In this document: positions 38,071 through 49,281 of the stretch, piece by piece
How the letters are laid out: every line of letters begins with the position of its first letter
How positions within the stretch are numbered: the stretch's first letter is position 1
Source of the DNA: Sindora glabra
Lineage: Eukaryota; Streptophyta; Magnoliopsida; Fabales; Fabaceae
DNA: 64,000 bases
Reading direction: 5' to 3'
Assembly (NCBI GenBank): GCA_020226215.1
Contig: CM035235.1
Location: 44,545,511-44,609,510 of the forward strand
Position numbers and translations under genes: made by a program
Notes under the pieces: model-generated
What the model was told of the DNA's origin: nothing
The model's input: the letters and a program-made list of their open reading frames with translations, nothing else
The model's database searches: none

Positions 38071-39826
38071 ATTTTTCTACAAAAAAATGCTTTCTAACAA
38101 AATCAATATAAGGTTAAATATTTCACTATATTTTGAAGTTTTTGTTTGATATATTGGAGTTAGCTATATTTTATAGCATGGACTATAAAAAATTAATTTT
38201 TTAGGACCATTAATAATGTTTATAAATTTCATTATCATCATCATAGAGGGACCCTCTATATATATATATATATATATGTTTGGCTAAAATATACGTAATT
38301 CTGGTATACTATTTTTATACTACTTTCGTGTACAAAAAATTATAATATTTTGAAAGGTGTAAATAAGTTTTTTTAATTATTATACATGTTACGTAAAAAA
38401 ATTTACTTTGTTGTCTCTCATTCCAAATTTTTAACGGTAGAAGGTTATGTTTTTTTTATTGTGTTACACAAAAATCAATTTTATGTCAAAATTGATTTTA
38501 AAATAAAAATGAAAAATTATTAATTTTTACTTTAAAATTTAATATCTAAATATTATCAAATATGAAATATTAATTTATAAGGAATTTCATCAAAATAATT
38601 GTTCATAATTTTTAGCCATAATTATTCATATTATTTTTATGAGGGTACTTAGTTGCACAAAGTTAAGTTGACAAAATTACTTATAAGTCAAAAATCGATT
38701 TTAAGTTAAAACATGAAAAATAATAATTTTAAGTTTTAAAGTTAATATTCAAATAAAATGGAATTAGCTAATAATCAATTTTCTCAAATTAATAATTCAC
38801 AATTAATTATATTCAAAATTAGTTCTTTTCATCTCAAAGAAAATAATTTTAAAAATATTTTACTCTTTTTAACCATTTTACTTAATAAGACGTAACGCAT
38901 AGAATAACAATAAAAATTTTATCTTTATTTTTTTAAAACGCTAATAAAATCTTGAAAATTGAAAAAGGAGTTATAAAACAGAAATGAGGTTCGTATGCTT
39001 ATAACACGTTAAAAAAAATCAATTCATGAATAAGCTTGTAAAAAATTATAACAAATTTAATGAAAATACCTTTTTATCCCAAATTTATTGAATACATTAA
39101 CTAATATAGTTCATTTAAGCAAATTATAATTAAATAAAATAATTTCTAAAATACTTCTGTATACATATATAAAAAAATTAGAAGAAATCATCATAATAAA
39201 AAATTTTAGTTGTAATTTTAAGTTATATGTGTTATTAAGAAAGTAACTTTATAAAAATTAGACCTACAAAAAGAAAAAATTTGCTCAAAATGGAACAAAA
39301 TAAAGTTTAAAGTTGTTTTAAACAGTGGTGCGAAAATTTTATTTTGATTATAATTAACTTGTTTATTTATATTTGTGGGAACATTTAAATTCTTGTATAA
39401 CTTTAGTGAAGAAATAAGATTATGCTACTTTATATATATATATGATTTCATTTAAACTATATCCCATAAAAATGCATATTTAGTAAGTTAATTACTCATT
39501 AAGATCCAATAACTCACATTTTCCTCTTCCATTTTTTTTTCAGAGCCTAATATTATGTCTATTGCCTTTCATCAGTCGATTATACCTGAGTCTGCTCCTT
39601 GATTGGATAGGCTCCTCTTGTAGAATTTAAAAACATATTTTGGAGGACTTTTCACACTTGATTCGGGTTGTTTCCTCATGCGTACATGTGTTAGATTAAT
39701 TCATATGTTTTGTTGTATGTGGATGTTGAGTCATGATTCTTGAAACTGCAGGGTTGGCTTTGGCTGTGTAGCTATGCATCGGTGGATTTTGCCCCTAACT
39801 AGTGTTCGAAAGACAAGAGAGATTCT
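37976..39826. other. AT-rich spacer with TA microsatellites
   Basis: No gene recognised. A (TA)n run occupies about 38037-38067 and shorter ones lie near 38259-38277 and 39432-39442. Short open frames here carry no motif. Confidence 0.4.
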
Positions 39827-41573
39827 CACTACAAGAAAAAGAAACAATTGCGATGACACTTTTAGCAGCGACAAAATTTTGGTCGTCGCTAAAGGTATTT
39901 CCGGCGACATTGTCGTCGGTAAAAATGACACACAAAGGGTGAGAAGGAATTAGGCTTTTAGCGACGACTTTTGTCGTCGCTAAAAGCCTAAAAAATTATT
40001 GGCGGCAAAATTTGGCCTTTAGCGGCGACAATTGTCGTCGCTGAAGGGTGGAGTGTTGTCACTGATGGTCCACCCTTCAGCGACGACAGTGTCGTCGCTA
40101 AAAGTCTTGAATCTTCAACGACGACAATTGTCGTCGCTGAAGGCCAAATTGTGCCGCCAAAAATTTATTAGGCTTTTAGCGACGACTTGTCGCCGCTGAA
40201 GGCCAAGACTTTCAACGACGACACTCCACCCTTCAGCGACGATAGTGTCGTCGCTGAAAGTCTTGAATCTTCAGCGACGATAATTGTCGCCGCTGAAGGC
40301 CAAATTTTGCCGCCGAAGGCCAAATTGTGCCGCCAAAAATTTATTAGGCTTTTAGCGACGACTTTGTCGTTGCTAAAAGCCCATTCTGAGATAAGGCTTT
40401 AGCGACGACAATGTCGTCGCTAAAAGTCCCCGGTCGTCGGTGAAGGCTTCAGCGACGACCGAAATTTTTTAGTCGTCGGTGAAAGTTTTGGCTATTTATT
40501 CGCGGTGCCTCCTCCCTCCTCATTTGCGCATTTAAAATTTTTGGAATTAAGGTAAGTTTATGAACTTTCTCTTTCTTTTAAATTTTTTTATTTTAATATA
40601 TTTATTTTTTATATATGTTGATATGTATTAATTTTGTATGTTGCATCTTTTAATTTGTTAGTTATTATTAGCACTTAACTTAGTTTGTGGAGAGTATTCA
40701 GAGTTGATCAGTAAATTTTTACCATTGAGGTACGTAAATAAAAGTTATAATATTTTTTTGTGTAATAATATATTTAATTTACTCAAATAATTTGTAATAA
40801 ATTAATAAAATTGATAGTATGTTTAATTCAATATGAAATTTCATATTATTTAATTTTGTATGTTGTAAATTTTAAATTTATTTATTTAAATTTAACTTAG
40901 CATAAAATTTATAAATATAATTTACAACTAGGAAGTCCATATTATTTTTACCATTACTTTATGAGTATTAATTTTTTATGTTGGATCAAATTGTTAGACA
41001 TTATTAATAAAATTACTGATATATTATAATTGTATAATTTATATTAAATTAAATTTAAAAAAATATTAAACAATTCAAGTTAATTAAAATAAAGAATATT
41101 TTAGATAATATATTATTTAAAATATACAACAATTTGAATTTAAATTTTTTAAAAAATATTTAGCGACGACAAGTGTCGTCGCTATAGGGTAAAATGTCGT
41201 CGCTAAAGATCAGACTTTCGCTGATATTTTTTACTTTTAGCGACGACTTTGTCATAAAAGATTTCCTTTCAGCGATGACTTTGTCGTCGCTGAAAGTCGA
41301 TCTTCAGCGACGACTTTTTTGCCTATAGCAACGACAATGTCGCCGCTAAAAATCAATTTTCAAAATTTTTTGAATTTTGAAATTGTTTTCTGCGACGACA
41401 TTGTCGTCGCAAAAGGTCGGACTTTTAGCGACGACAAATTGTCGTCGCTAATGACCTTTTCAAGGACGGACCTACACCGACAACATTTTTAGCGACGACT
41501 TTTTCTTTAACGACGACCGAATACCTTTTAGCGACGACAAATGTCGCCGCTAAAAGTCTTTTTTGCTGTAGTG
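39827..41573. mobile_element. Non-autonomous CACTA (En/Spm) element
   Basis: Starts CACTACAAGAAAAAG and ends CTTTTTTGCTGTAGTG, the canonical CACTA termini, with a 3-bp target duplication TCT (39824-39826 and 41574-41576). At 1747 bp it is far too short for a transposase. Both ends are packed with subterminal repeats: TTTAGCGACGACA words and their complement GTCGTCGCTAAA, many arranged as near-perfect palindromes such as AGCGACGACAATGTCGTCGCT. In En/Spm, repeated subterminal motifs bind the TNPA-type accessory protein, so these are probably transposase-binding arrays. The block AAATTGTGCCGCCAAAAATT occurs twice (about 40147 and 40323), a local duplication. The AT-rich core (40560-41150) is noncoding. 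Apparent open frames inside are by-products of the repeats. Confidence 0.92.
40490..40556 (+). promoter_or_regulatory. Possible leader and splice donor inside CACTA
   Basis: GGCTATTTATTCGCGG is followed by the C-rich stretch GCCTCCTCCCTCCTC and a splice-donor match AAGGTAAGTTTA (about 40549). This resembles the arrangement at 18750-18910 and may be the promoter and first exon kept from an autonomous parent. Confidence 0.35.
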
Positions 41574-41576
41574 TCT

Positions 41577-42109
41577 ACATGATTTTCTATCAAATTACCA
41601 AAGCAATTTTATTTTCTTTTCTTTTCTTTTTTTGCAAGGGCTATTTTACATGCTTTCACATCACTTTCAATTTTTTTAGTTTTCAAAAGTAATGATTAGG
41701 TTTGCAGAAAATCGCTTTACGAAGATTAAAAAAAAAAAAGAAAGCTCCTTCTCATTAAAGATTTGAAAAGGAAAAATAATAAAAATAAAAGAAATTTTTT
41801 GTATAATATATATAATTTAAATATTTTAATGTTTTGATTACACCTTTTAAAATATCAAAAAAATTGCACATAAAATATAATATAAATGCGCTATGCGTAT
41901 TTTAACTTAAAACTTTAATATATTTTGTTTTAACTCCTCAACAAATTCACCGTAGTCTCGTCCTTGAGGTAAAGGTTAGTGCTCGTCGTCATTTTCCCTT
42001 AGAATGTATTCGGTTATCTCTATTCAGCTCAACGTAGAACTAATAAACTGTATTTATCCATAAAATTCCGTTTAGCACATTTGATAAATTGAAACTAAGG
42101 TTCCGACTG
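41577..42109. other. Spacer, nothing recognised
   Basis: AT-rich sequence between the CACTA element and copia element 3. No supported feature. Confidence 0.3.
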
Positions 42110-42355
42110 TATTAGGAGAATCATAGTAATTATGTAGGAGAATCATCTTAATTATGTTAATTATCACATTGTGATCTCATTACTAATATATTAGGAAATC
42201 TTGTACATATTATGATCAATCATGATCAATGCATATCAGGAATGATTTTAGGAATAGAAAATTTCAGAAATTTGTTCTCTTCATGACTTGTATATATTGT
42301 ACACATATGTTATTGGAATACAATATGAGATTACAACAATAGTCACATTTTATTA
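42110..42355 (+). repeat. Copia 3 5' LTR
   Basis: Short LTR (246 bp). Shares TTAGGAAATCTTGTACATAT, GATCAATCATGATCAATG and ACTTGTATATATTGTACA-type sequence with the 3' LTR; TATATATTGTACA may include its promoter. Confidence 0.85.
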
Positions 42356-42371
42356 TGGTATCAAAGGGGCA
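42356..42371 (+). other. Copia 3 primer-binding site
   Basis: TGGTATCAAAGGGGC immediately after the LTR matches the initiator tRNA-Met primer site TGGTATCAGAGC with small changes. Confidence 0.8.
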
Positions 42372-42390
42372 GGGCAATTTGACCGCTACA

Positions 42391-42605
42391 TAATCATGGC
42401 TAGGTAAGACATCAAGAAGGCTAATGCTGCACAAATGCAACAAGCTCACGGTACAATAGCCATGCAGATAAGGGGAGTCACTAATGAACTGAATCCTTTC
42501 CCAGGTTAAGCGATGATCAATGGATAGCCCTACTAAACATTCTTAACAGCTACAAGAACACTACATCCATTAAAAAACTCTCTGATAAGTAAGTGAAAAA
42601 TTCTT
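42391..42605 (+). pseudogene. Copia 3 gag remnant, mostly deleted
   Basis: Only about 70 codons separate the start (MAR.DIKKANAAQMQQ) from the protease. The end, LSDDQWIALLNILNSYK, resembles the C-terminal gag text before the protease in this family, so the N-terminal domain and zinc knuckle have been lost by internal deletion. Normal copia gag is several hundred residues. An in-frame stop lies near the start. Confidence 0.65.
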
Positions 42606-45600
42606 GATTGCTAGATATAGGAGCTTCAAATCATATGACCGATGATATGAGTTTGTTGACAAACATAGTTGATGTCTCACCTTGTCCTATTAGGCTACTT
42701 GATGGAAGAAATACAATTGCAAACAAGGAAGGAACAATAAATTTTAGGAAAGGCCTAACCTTGAATAATGTGTTATCTGTGTCTAATTTAATGTGCAACC
42801 TTTTTTCTATCTCTCAATTGATATATGATTCAAATTGTGGAGTCACTTTTTCTAATAAATTGTATGTAATATAGGACCACACTTTGAGGACAGTGATTGG
42901 TGTGGGTGAACAGCAGAATTGGGTCTATCATTTTCACACAGTGACCTTTATGCAGGTTTGCAAAGCAAGTGGAACTGACTCCTTTACCATGTAGCATAGG
43001 CATATGGGACATCTTGCAAGTCAAATAGTTAATTTACTTCTTGGTATTCAAATTAGTGACAAACAAGAGAAAGTTTGTGATATTTGTTTGAGAACTAAGC
43101 AAACAATAGATGTTTTTATTCCAATTCAAAATAAAAGCTAGTGAACCCTTTGATTTAATACATTGTGATGTGTGTGGTGCTTATCGTGTTCGCTTTTCTT
43201 GTGGTGCTTCCTATTTTTTAACTATTGTGGATGACTTTTCTCATGCTATGTGGATTTATTTATTAGTGGAATAGAGTAAAGTTGGGAACATTCTTAAAAA
43301 AATTTGTGTTATTGTGAACACTCAATTTAACAAGTCTATGAAAATTGTAAGAAGTGAAAATGTAGCTAAATTCAAAGCCTTGAAATCCTATTTCATTGAA
43401 TATAGAATAATTCATCAAACTTCCATGGTTGACACCCCTCAACAAAATGGCTGTGTGGAGAGAAAACATAGGCATATTTTAAATGTAGCTTGATCTCTCC
43501 GATTTCAAGCTAATTTATCTATTGAAATTTGGGGAGAATGTATTCTTATTGCAAGATACTTGATAAATCGCACTCCTACCACTCTTCATAAAGGTAAAAG
43601 TCCTTATGAAGTGTTTTTTGGTAAGACCCCCATTTATTCTCATATTTGTATTTTTGGATATTTGTGTTATGCCCAAAATTGATCTCGCCAAAAGGATAAG
43701 TTTGGTGAGAGAAGTTGAAAATGCATTTTTGTGGGATATCCTTATGGAAAAAAAGGATGGCATCTGTATGACTTGGAGAGTGGGGAATATTTTGAGTCTC
43801 ATGATGTTGTGTTTTGTGAAAATGAGTTTCCTTTTATTAATCATTCCTCTATAGTAGATAAATCTCATGCTCCTATATAAACCTTATAGAATGACGGATC
43901 TCCTTTTATCGATGAATTTAGCATAAGTATGCCTAGTGTAAGAAGTAGTGAAGTTAAGGGACACATTAGGGATGTACAAAAGGGTGGTTCAAATCTAAGT
44001 TCTTTTGATGAGAATGTTGTACCAGCACCGCCTATAAATGAACCTTTTGGTTGAGGTCATAAAGAACATCATCCACCAAGCAAGCTTAAAGATTATCTAT
44101 GTCACATTATAAGCTATGCTAATGATCCCATTGTTAAGGCACTCACTCCATCACAAATCCTTAGGTACATTGTACCCTATTACACATTATGTGACTTGCA
44201 ATAATTTTTCCATGAGACATAGATAGTTTCTTACTGCAGTGACTTTTGGGCATGAGCCATTTTGATTCTTAGATGTTGTCTGAGACCCTTTATGGTGCAA
44301 AGTCATGAAAGAAGAAATAAATGCTATAGAAAAGAATGGCACCTCGACATTAACAACACTTCCACCTGGAAAGAAAGCTATTGGTTGCAAATGGGTGTAT
44401 AAGATTAAATATAAATTAGATGGGACTGTGGAACATCATAAGGCGAAACTAGTTGTTCGAGGAGATAGTCAGAAGGAAGGGATTGATTATAATGAGACTT
44501 TTGCACCAATTGCAAAGATGGTTATAGTTTGAACACTTTTAGCCATTGCAGCTGCTCGATCGTGGATACTCTATTAGATGGATGTTCATAATGCTTTCTT
44601 GCATGATGATCTAGATAAGGAAGTTTATATGTAATTAACTCCCAGCTTTTCTAGTGCAAATCCTAGGAAAGTGTGCAAACTTTAGAAGTCCCTTTATGGC
44701 TTAAGGCAGGCGCCACAAAATTGGTTTGCAAAACTTGCTGTTGCATTGAAGAAATATGGGTTCAAATAATCCCATGCTGATTACTCACCTTTCACTTATC
44801 ATGAAGGGAATGTGATTTTGATTGTTTTAGTGTATCTTGATGATCTCATTATTGCAGGGAATAATAGACATGTGATTAAATGATTCAAGCAGTATCTTAA
44901 CACATGCTTCTACATGAAGGATCTTGGCTCTTTGAAGTATTTTTTAAGTCTTGAGGTAGCCCAAGGACCTCAAGGGATTTTCTTGTGTCAATGCAAATAT
45001 GCTACGGATATTATTTCAAAAACTAGGTTGTTGAAAGCCAAACCAGCTAGGTTTCCTCTCGAGCAAAATCATGGATTAGCCCTTACTAATGGAGCTATTT
45101 TGGAGGATCTTGAGAAATATCATCGTCTCATTAGAAAACTTATCTATTTAACCATATCTCAGCCTGAACTTAGTTACTTTGTGCATATCCTAACTCAATT
45201 CAAGCATTGTCTCCGTCCAAAACATTGGGATGTTACAATAAGAGTTGTTTGGTACTTAAAAGCTAATCTAAGACAAGGGATCTTTCTTCAATTAGATAGT
45301 GATTTACAACTATACACTCACTATGACTCTGATTAGGCTAGTTGTCCTCTTCGTAGACATTCATTGACAAGATATTTTATTTTATTAGGCCAATCCTCTA
45401 TATCTTGGAAAATCAAAAAGCAGGCTATAGTTTCTTATTCCTTAGTAGAGGCTAAATATAGGTTTATGGCTAATATAACTTGTGGATTAAAATGGCTTAA
45501 AACTCTTTTGGGTGACTTACAGATACCACACCCTCAACCTATGCAAATTTATTGTGATAGCCAAGCAGCTATTCATATCATAGCCAATCCAATATTTCAT

Positions 45601-45780
45601 GAACACACCAAGCACATTAAGGTAGCTTGTCATTTCATTCATGATGAAATCGAAGTTAGCAACATTGCCACTATGCATATAAGGACCTATAACCAGCTTG
45701 CAAATATCTTAACTAAAGCTCTTGGGAAATGACAATTTAACTCTCTTTTAGGCAAGTTAGGCATTCAACACTTTCATGTG
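42606..45780 (+). pseudogene. Copia 3 pol (PR-INT-RT-RH, decayed)
   Basis: The protease site reads LLDIGASNHMTDD (usual D-T/S-GA) at about 42608. Pre-integrase text with paired cysteines (VCDICLRTK) lies near 43075. Integrase shows FDLIHCDV-like text near 43150, TIVDDFSHAMWIYL near 43225 and the QQNGCVERKH block (catalytic Glu) near 43440. RT begins with KKAIGCKWVYKIKYKLDGT near 44360 and keeps a YLDD catalytic box at 44833-44844; KDLGSLKYFLSLEV follows at 44917. RNase H includes YDSD near 45325, SSISWKIKKQAIVS and the YCDSQAAIHI block near 45550. Stops and frameshifts break it into at least six pieces. Motifs are better kept than in copia 2, suggesting a younger insertion. Confidence 0.9.
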
Positions 45781-46000
45781 CCAACTTGAGGGGGAGTATT
45801 AGGAGAATCATATTAATTATAATAATTATTTAGGTGAATCATCTTAATTATGTTAATTATCTCATTGTGATCTCATTACTAATATTTAGGAAATCTTGTA
45901 CATATTATGATCAATGCATATTGATCATATTAGGTGAATTATAGTAATTATTTGGGCAAGTTGGGCATTTAACACTTTCATGTGCTAACTTGAAGGGGAG
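45750..46000 (+). repeat. Duplicated pol-PPT-LTR junction in copia 3
   Basis: The segment GCAAGTT-GGCATT followed by ACTTTCATGTGC-AACTTGA and a purine tract occurs twice: before the first LTR start (45797) and again before the second (46001). Between them lies a partial LTR of about 140 bp plus a short rearranged bridge near 45920-45950. The LTR that reaches the target duplication is the second. Confidence 0.8.
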
Positions 46001-46295
46001 TATTAGAAGAATCATATTAATTATAGTAATTATTTAGGTCAATCATCTTAATTATGTTAATTATCTCATTACGATCTCATTACTAATATTTAGAAAATCT
46101 TGTACATATCATGATCAATGTATAATGGGAATGATTTTAGAAATAGGTATCATGATCAATCATGATCAATGTATCTCAGGAATGATTCTAGGAATAGGAA
46201 ATTTCAAAAATTTGTTCTCTTCATGACTTATATATATTGTACATATATATTATTGGAATACAACATGAGACTACAACAATAGTCATATTTTATTA
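46001..46295 (+). repeat. Copia 3 3' LTR
   Basis: Starts TATTAGAAGAATCAT after the purine tract GAAGGGGAG and ends TTATTA at the target duplication. It is about 50 bp longer than the 5' LTR because of a short internal repeat (ATCATGATCAATGTAT section, 46105-46170). Confidence 0.8.
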
Positions 46296-46543
46296 GATTG
46301 TGTGATTGGAAAATTTTTTTTTATAAAAAAATGTTATTTATATGTATATTGATATGAAAGTAAGAAAATAATATTTAGAGGCATAGAAATAGAAGAAAAC
46401 AAATTCCTTATTAAAAAAAAGGTAATTATTTTTTAAATTCTTTATATTTTTTTGTAGAAATAGACGGAAGTAAAATTAAGTTAAAATTTGCTTGATCTCT
46501 TCATTATAAGCGAAGGTGCTAAACACACTTCCACACTTTGGTG

Positions 46544-47289
46544 AGTTCTATCATAATTGAACTAAAAGCCAAGTTATCGATAATTTAGATAATAATTTTA
46601 GTAAATTTGGTTAGTAACAAATGGTTGAGTTTAACTAAAATTATTATCTTCAAGTAGTAACTAGAGTAAAAACTTATGTAATAAGATTTTTAAAAATATT
46701 TATGCTTTGTTTGACATGTAATTTTTTAGAATTAATTTCATTTTATTTTAATAGAAATAATTTCAATTTTTTTACAAGTGAACTCTATTGTTTGACAATT
46801 TTATCAAAAACAATGATTTCAATTCATTTATAAATCATTTTATTTGGAATGCATTGAAAAATATATGAAATTGAATTAAAATGTAGATTTTGATGGTATT
46901 ATAAAAAATATAATGTTAGAAAGAGGATAAAACTTTTATATAAATTATTTTTTTGACTAAATGAAATAAATTCTACTGAAATCCTTGTTAAATTGGATGG
47001 ATTTCATAATGGTACAAATGTAATTAAAATAAAAATTGTAAATGAAATGAAATGAAATAAAATATTTTTTTATTTAAAGCCAAGTACCATTTTTTTTTTA
47101 AAAAAATTCATTTGAAAATGAAATGAAATCCTATTTCTAATCTTCCCAAACAAAGGATTAGTATAGTTACTACCTGAAAATAATAACTTTAGTTAAATTC
47201 AACTATTTATTATTAGTCAAGTTTACTAAAATTTCTACTTAAGTTATCGATGAATTAACTTTTAATCAAATTATCACAAAATTGGCCCT
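46544..47289. mobile_element. Foldback MITE with MITE A nested in loop
   Basis: Arms at about 46544-46670 and 47160-47289 are long inverted repeats of about 125 bp: the left arm reads AAGTTATCGATAA, TTTTAGTAAATTTGG, GAGTTTAACTAAAATTATTA, and the right arm gives the same order in reverse complement. Such an element would form a large hairpin. The only sequence between the arms is the family A MITE at 46704-47156 plus a few bases, so that MITE inserted into the loop or near the dyad centre. I did not identify a target duplication for the outer element. Confidence 0.7.
46704..47156 (+). mobile_element. MITE family A, copy 2 (plus)
   Basis: About 450 bp with termini GCTTTGTTTGACATGTAAT and TCTTCCCAAACAAAG, hAT-like. 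It aligns over its full length with the reverse complement of 14665-15104. Noncoding. Confidence 0.7.
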
Positions 47290-47583
47290 AATTTTATTAT
47301 ATAATCATTCATTGGACAATCTTACCACCTTTTGAATCTATTCTATGTTTAGATCTCACTGATGTACTATTATATGCTAACAATATTGTGGGGTCGGAAC
47401 TTATGTATTTTCTCAAAACATGAATGGTCACAAAACTTGCGTATCCTTTTGTTGAAGGTTGTACACATATGATTGTACCGATCTCAAGGAGTTAGGCATA
47501 CAACAATCTATTCTACTCTTAAGTTTTAGTTAAAAAATAATTAAACATATAATAAAATAGAGTTGATTCATCATTTTGTGGTT

Positions 47584-49144
47584 TGATAAGAAAAATATTT
47601 ACATATTTATTTTCCCTTATATGATGCACTTTTGGATATTATCTAAGCTTAATTTAATAATTTTTAGTTGCATTTTGTGAATGGGTCTTGAATTTGAAAT
47701 CAAATCAAATCTTTTAGATAATGTTGTATTTTGACCTTGTTTCAGGTTTTAGGCCATATCCAGAGTTCTAGATGTTGGATTGGGTTCTTCTTTAAATGGT
47801 TAAAAAGCTGAGAAAAAGCCCTACAATTTTCATGTTTAAAGAAAAGCTTAGTTCAGCCTCTAATGATCTCAAATTCTACTTGGAAAATGAAATAGTAGTT
47901 CTGGTGGAATCTAACCTTTGCCTACTAATCTGACCATAATTTGAGATATAAATGTCAACATTAGGAGTTCTTTACTGCATTTGAAAGCTAAGATCCGGTT
48001 CTACAACTCCTATGTTGACAGGATGTGAATCTACCATTTAGGTGGTCAAAATTTACTAACAAGTCAGAAGAATGGTTGCTGCGAAAATCAAGAAGGGTAG
48101 TTAAAGACCATGAATGGTAGCAAAACAACATGATTGGTAGCTAATGGCCAAGATCTATGACTTGAAGCTGATCCATTCACCTATAAATAGGTAGAAGTAG
48201 ACATTATTTTCAGCATTCATTCATCTTAGATAGTAGTTTAGTTCATGCATTTTTAGTTCTTCTTGTATCCCTCCTACATGGAAGGTTAGGTTGTCATCCT
48301 ATATGGAAGGTTTTACCTCCTACATGGATGGCTAGTATTTCTCTTTTCATGCATTTGTAATTATAACCTTATGTTTGTATCATGAATGTGATGATGTTCT
48401 TATTTTATTTTGAGTTTGTCTTTAATTTCATTACGTTCTAATTTTTCATCTTCCTAGGGTGATGATGTAACTTGATAATAACGGATTGAATTATAATCTA
48501 TTGAAACTAATTTCAATTTTATTCTCCTAGATTGAGTTTTAATCATTGCTCTTAATGCTTTCAATTGATTGGCCACCTTTTGAATGAACTCAATATGCAT
48601 GTTGAGTCCGGAAAGAGATACATGTGTATGGAACCTATAATTAAAATCGTAAATTGCATATGAAATAGGAATATATTCATATGGTTTATGTAGTCTTAAT
48701 GAGCTCCATAAATCCTAATGCATGATTAGTTGTTTTAATTCACATAGGAATATAGTGAATTAGCAATTAATTATAGAATTACTTGACCTTGGAAGAGGCT
48801 AGTAATTAATTTAAGGAAACTCGACTATCAATTAAGAGAGTTAAAATTGGATTAGTGTAGATAGATGATTCAATCTGAAATTATTAAGTGAAGTTTAATC
48901 CCTAGGGCTTTTATTCATATTTATCTTTACTCTAATTGCATTCTTTTTTATTTTAAATATTTTTGCTTAAATCTCTACTTAGTTGCTTCATTCTGACTAA
49001 TCCATTTGCCAAATAGTGTTAGAATTATGAATTTTGGTACTTAGTGAAACAATCCTTGAGGCAACGATACTTTACTTATCATTTTATTACTTGTTTACAA
49101 CAATGTGCACTTTCACTAATTTATAAACCATTTCACACATAACA
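47584..49144 (+). repeat. Athila-type 5' LTR
   Basis: Starts TGATAAGAAAAATATT and ends CACATAACA; 1561 bp. It aligns base for base with 59304-60868 apart from scattered substitutions and a few small indels, so the element is not very old. A short three-fold repeat of CCTACATGGAAGGTT type lies at about 48275-48330. Confidence 0.92.
48181..48192 (+). promoter_or_regulatory. LTR TATA box
   Basis: CTATAAATAGGT is a strong plant TATA match in the LTR; the same motif is at 59905-59916 in the 3' LTR. Transcription of the element would start about 30 bases downstream. Confidence 0.6.
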
Positions 49145-49150
49145 AGTTTT

Positions 49151-49169
49151 TGGCACCGTTGCCAGGGAT
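49151..49169 (+). other. Primer-binding site, tRNA-Asp type
   Basis: TGGCACCGTTGCCAGGGAT is complementary to the 3' end of plant tRNA-Asp (site TGGCGCCGTTGCCGGGGA) with two changes. It begins six bases after the LTR. Use of tRNA-Asp is known for Athila elements. Confidence 0.85.
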
Positions 49170-49281
49170 TATTATCATTAATATCAATACCACGTAATCT
49201 TAATCCTAATTTAGTTTTTATTTTACAATTTCTTTTCTTTTCTTTGGTGTCACTTTTCTCTTTTCAAGTTTGTCCTAGTGT

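Larger units (their letters stand above)
42110..46295 (+). mobile_element. Ty1/copia LTR retrotransposon 3
   Basis: A plus-strand copia element with LTR termini TATTAG...TTATTA instead of TG...CA. Flanking pentamers GACTG (42105-42109) and GATTG (46296-46300) match at four of five bases. Pol order is protease, integrase, RT, RNase H. Gag is almost wholly deleted. The 3' side contains two LTR starts, because the end of pol, the purine tract and part of the LTR are duplicated. Stops throughout make it non-autonomous. Confidence 0.88.

Noticed and set aside
40187..40402. 71-codon open frame in the CACTA element
   Set aside because: It is a by-product of the GCGACGAC repeats; composition is repeat-driven and there is no homology.
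43515..43868. 117-codon minus-strand frame opposite copia 3 integrase
   Set aside because: It lies antisense to copia pol; no motif is seen.
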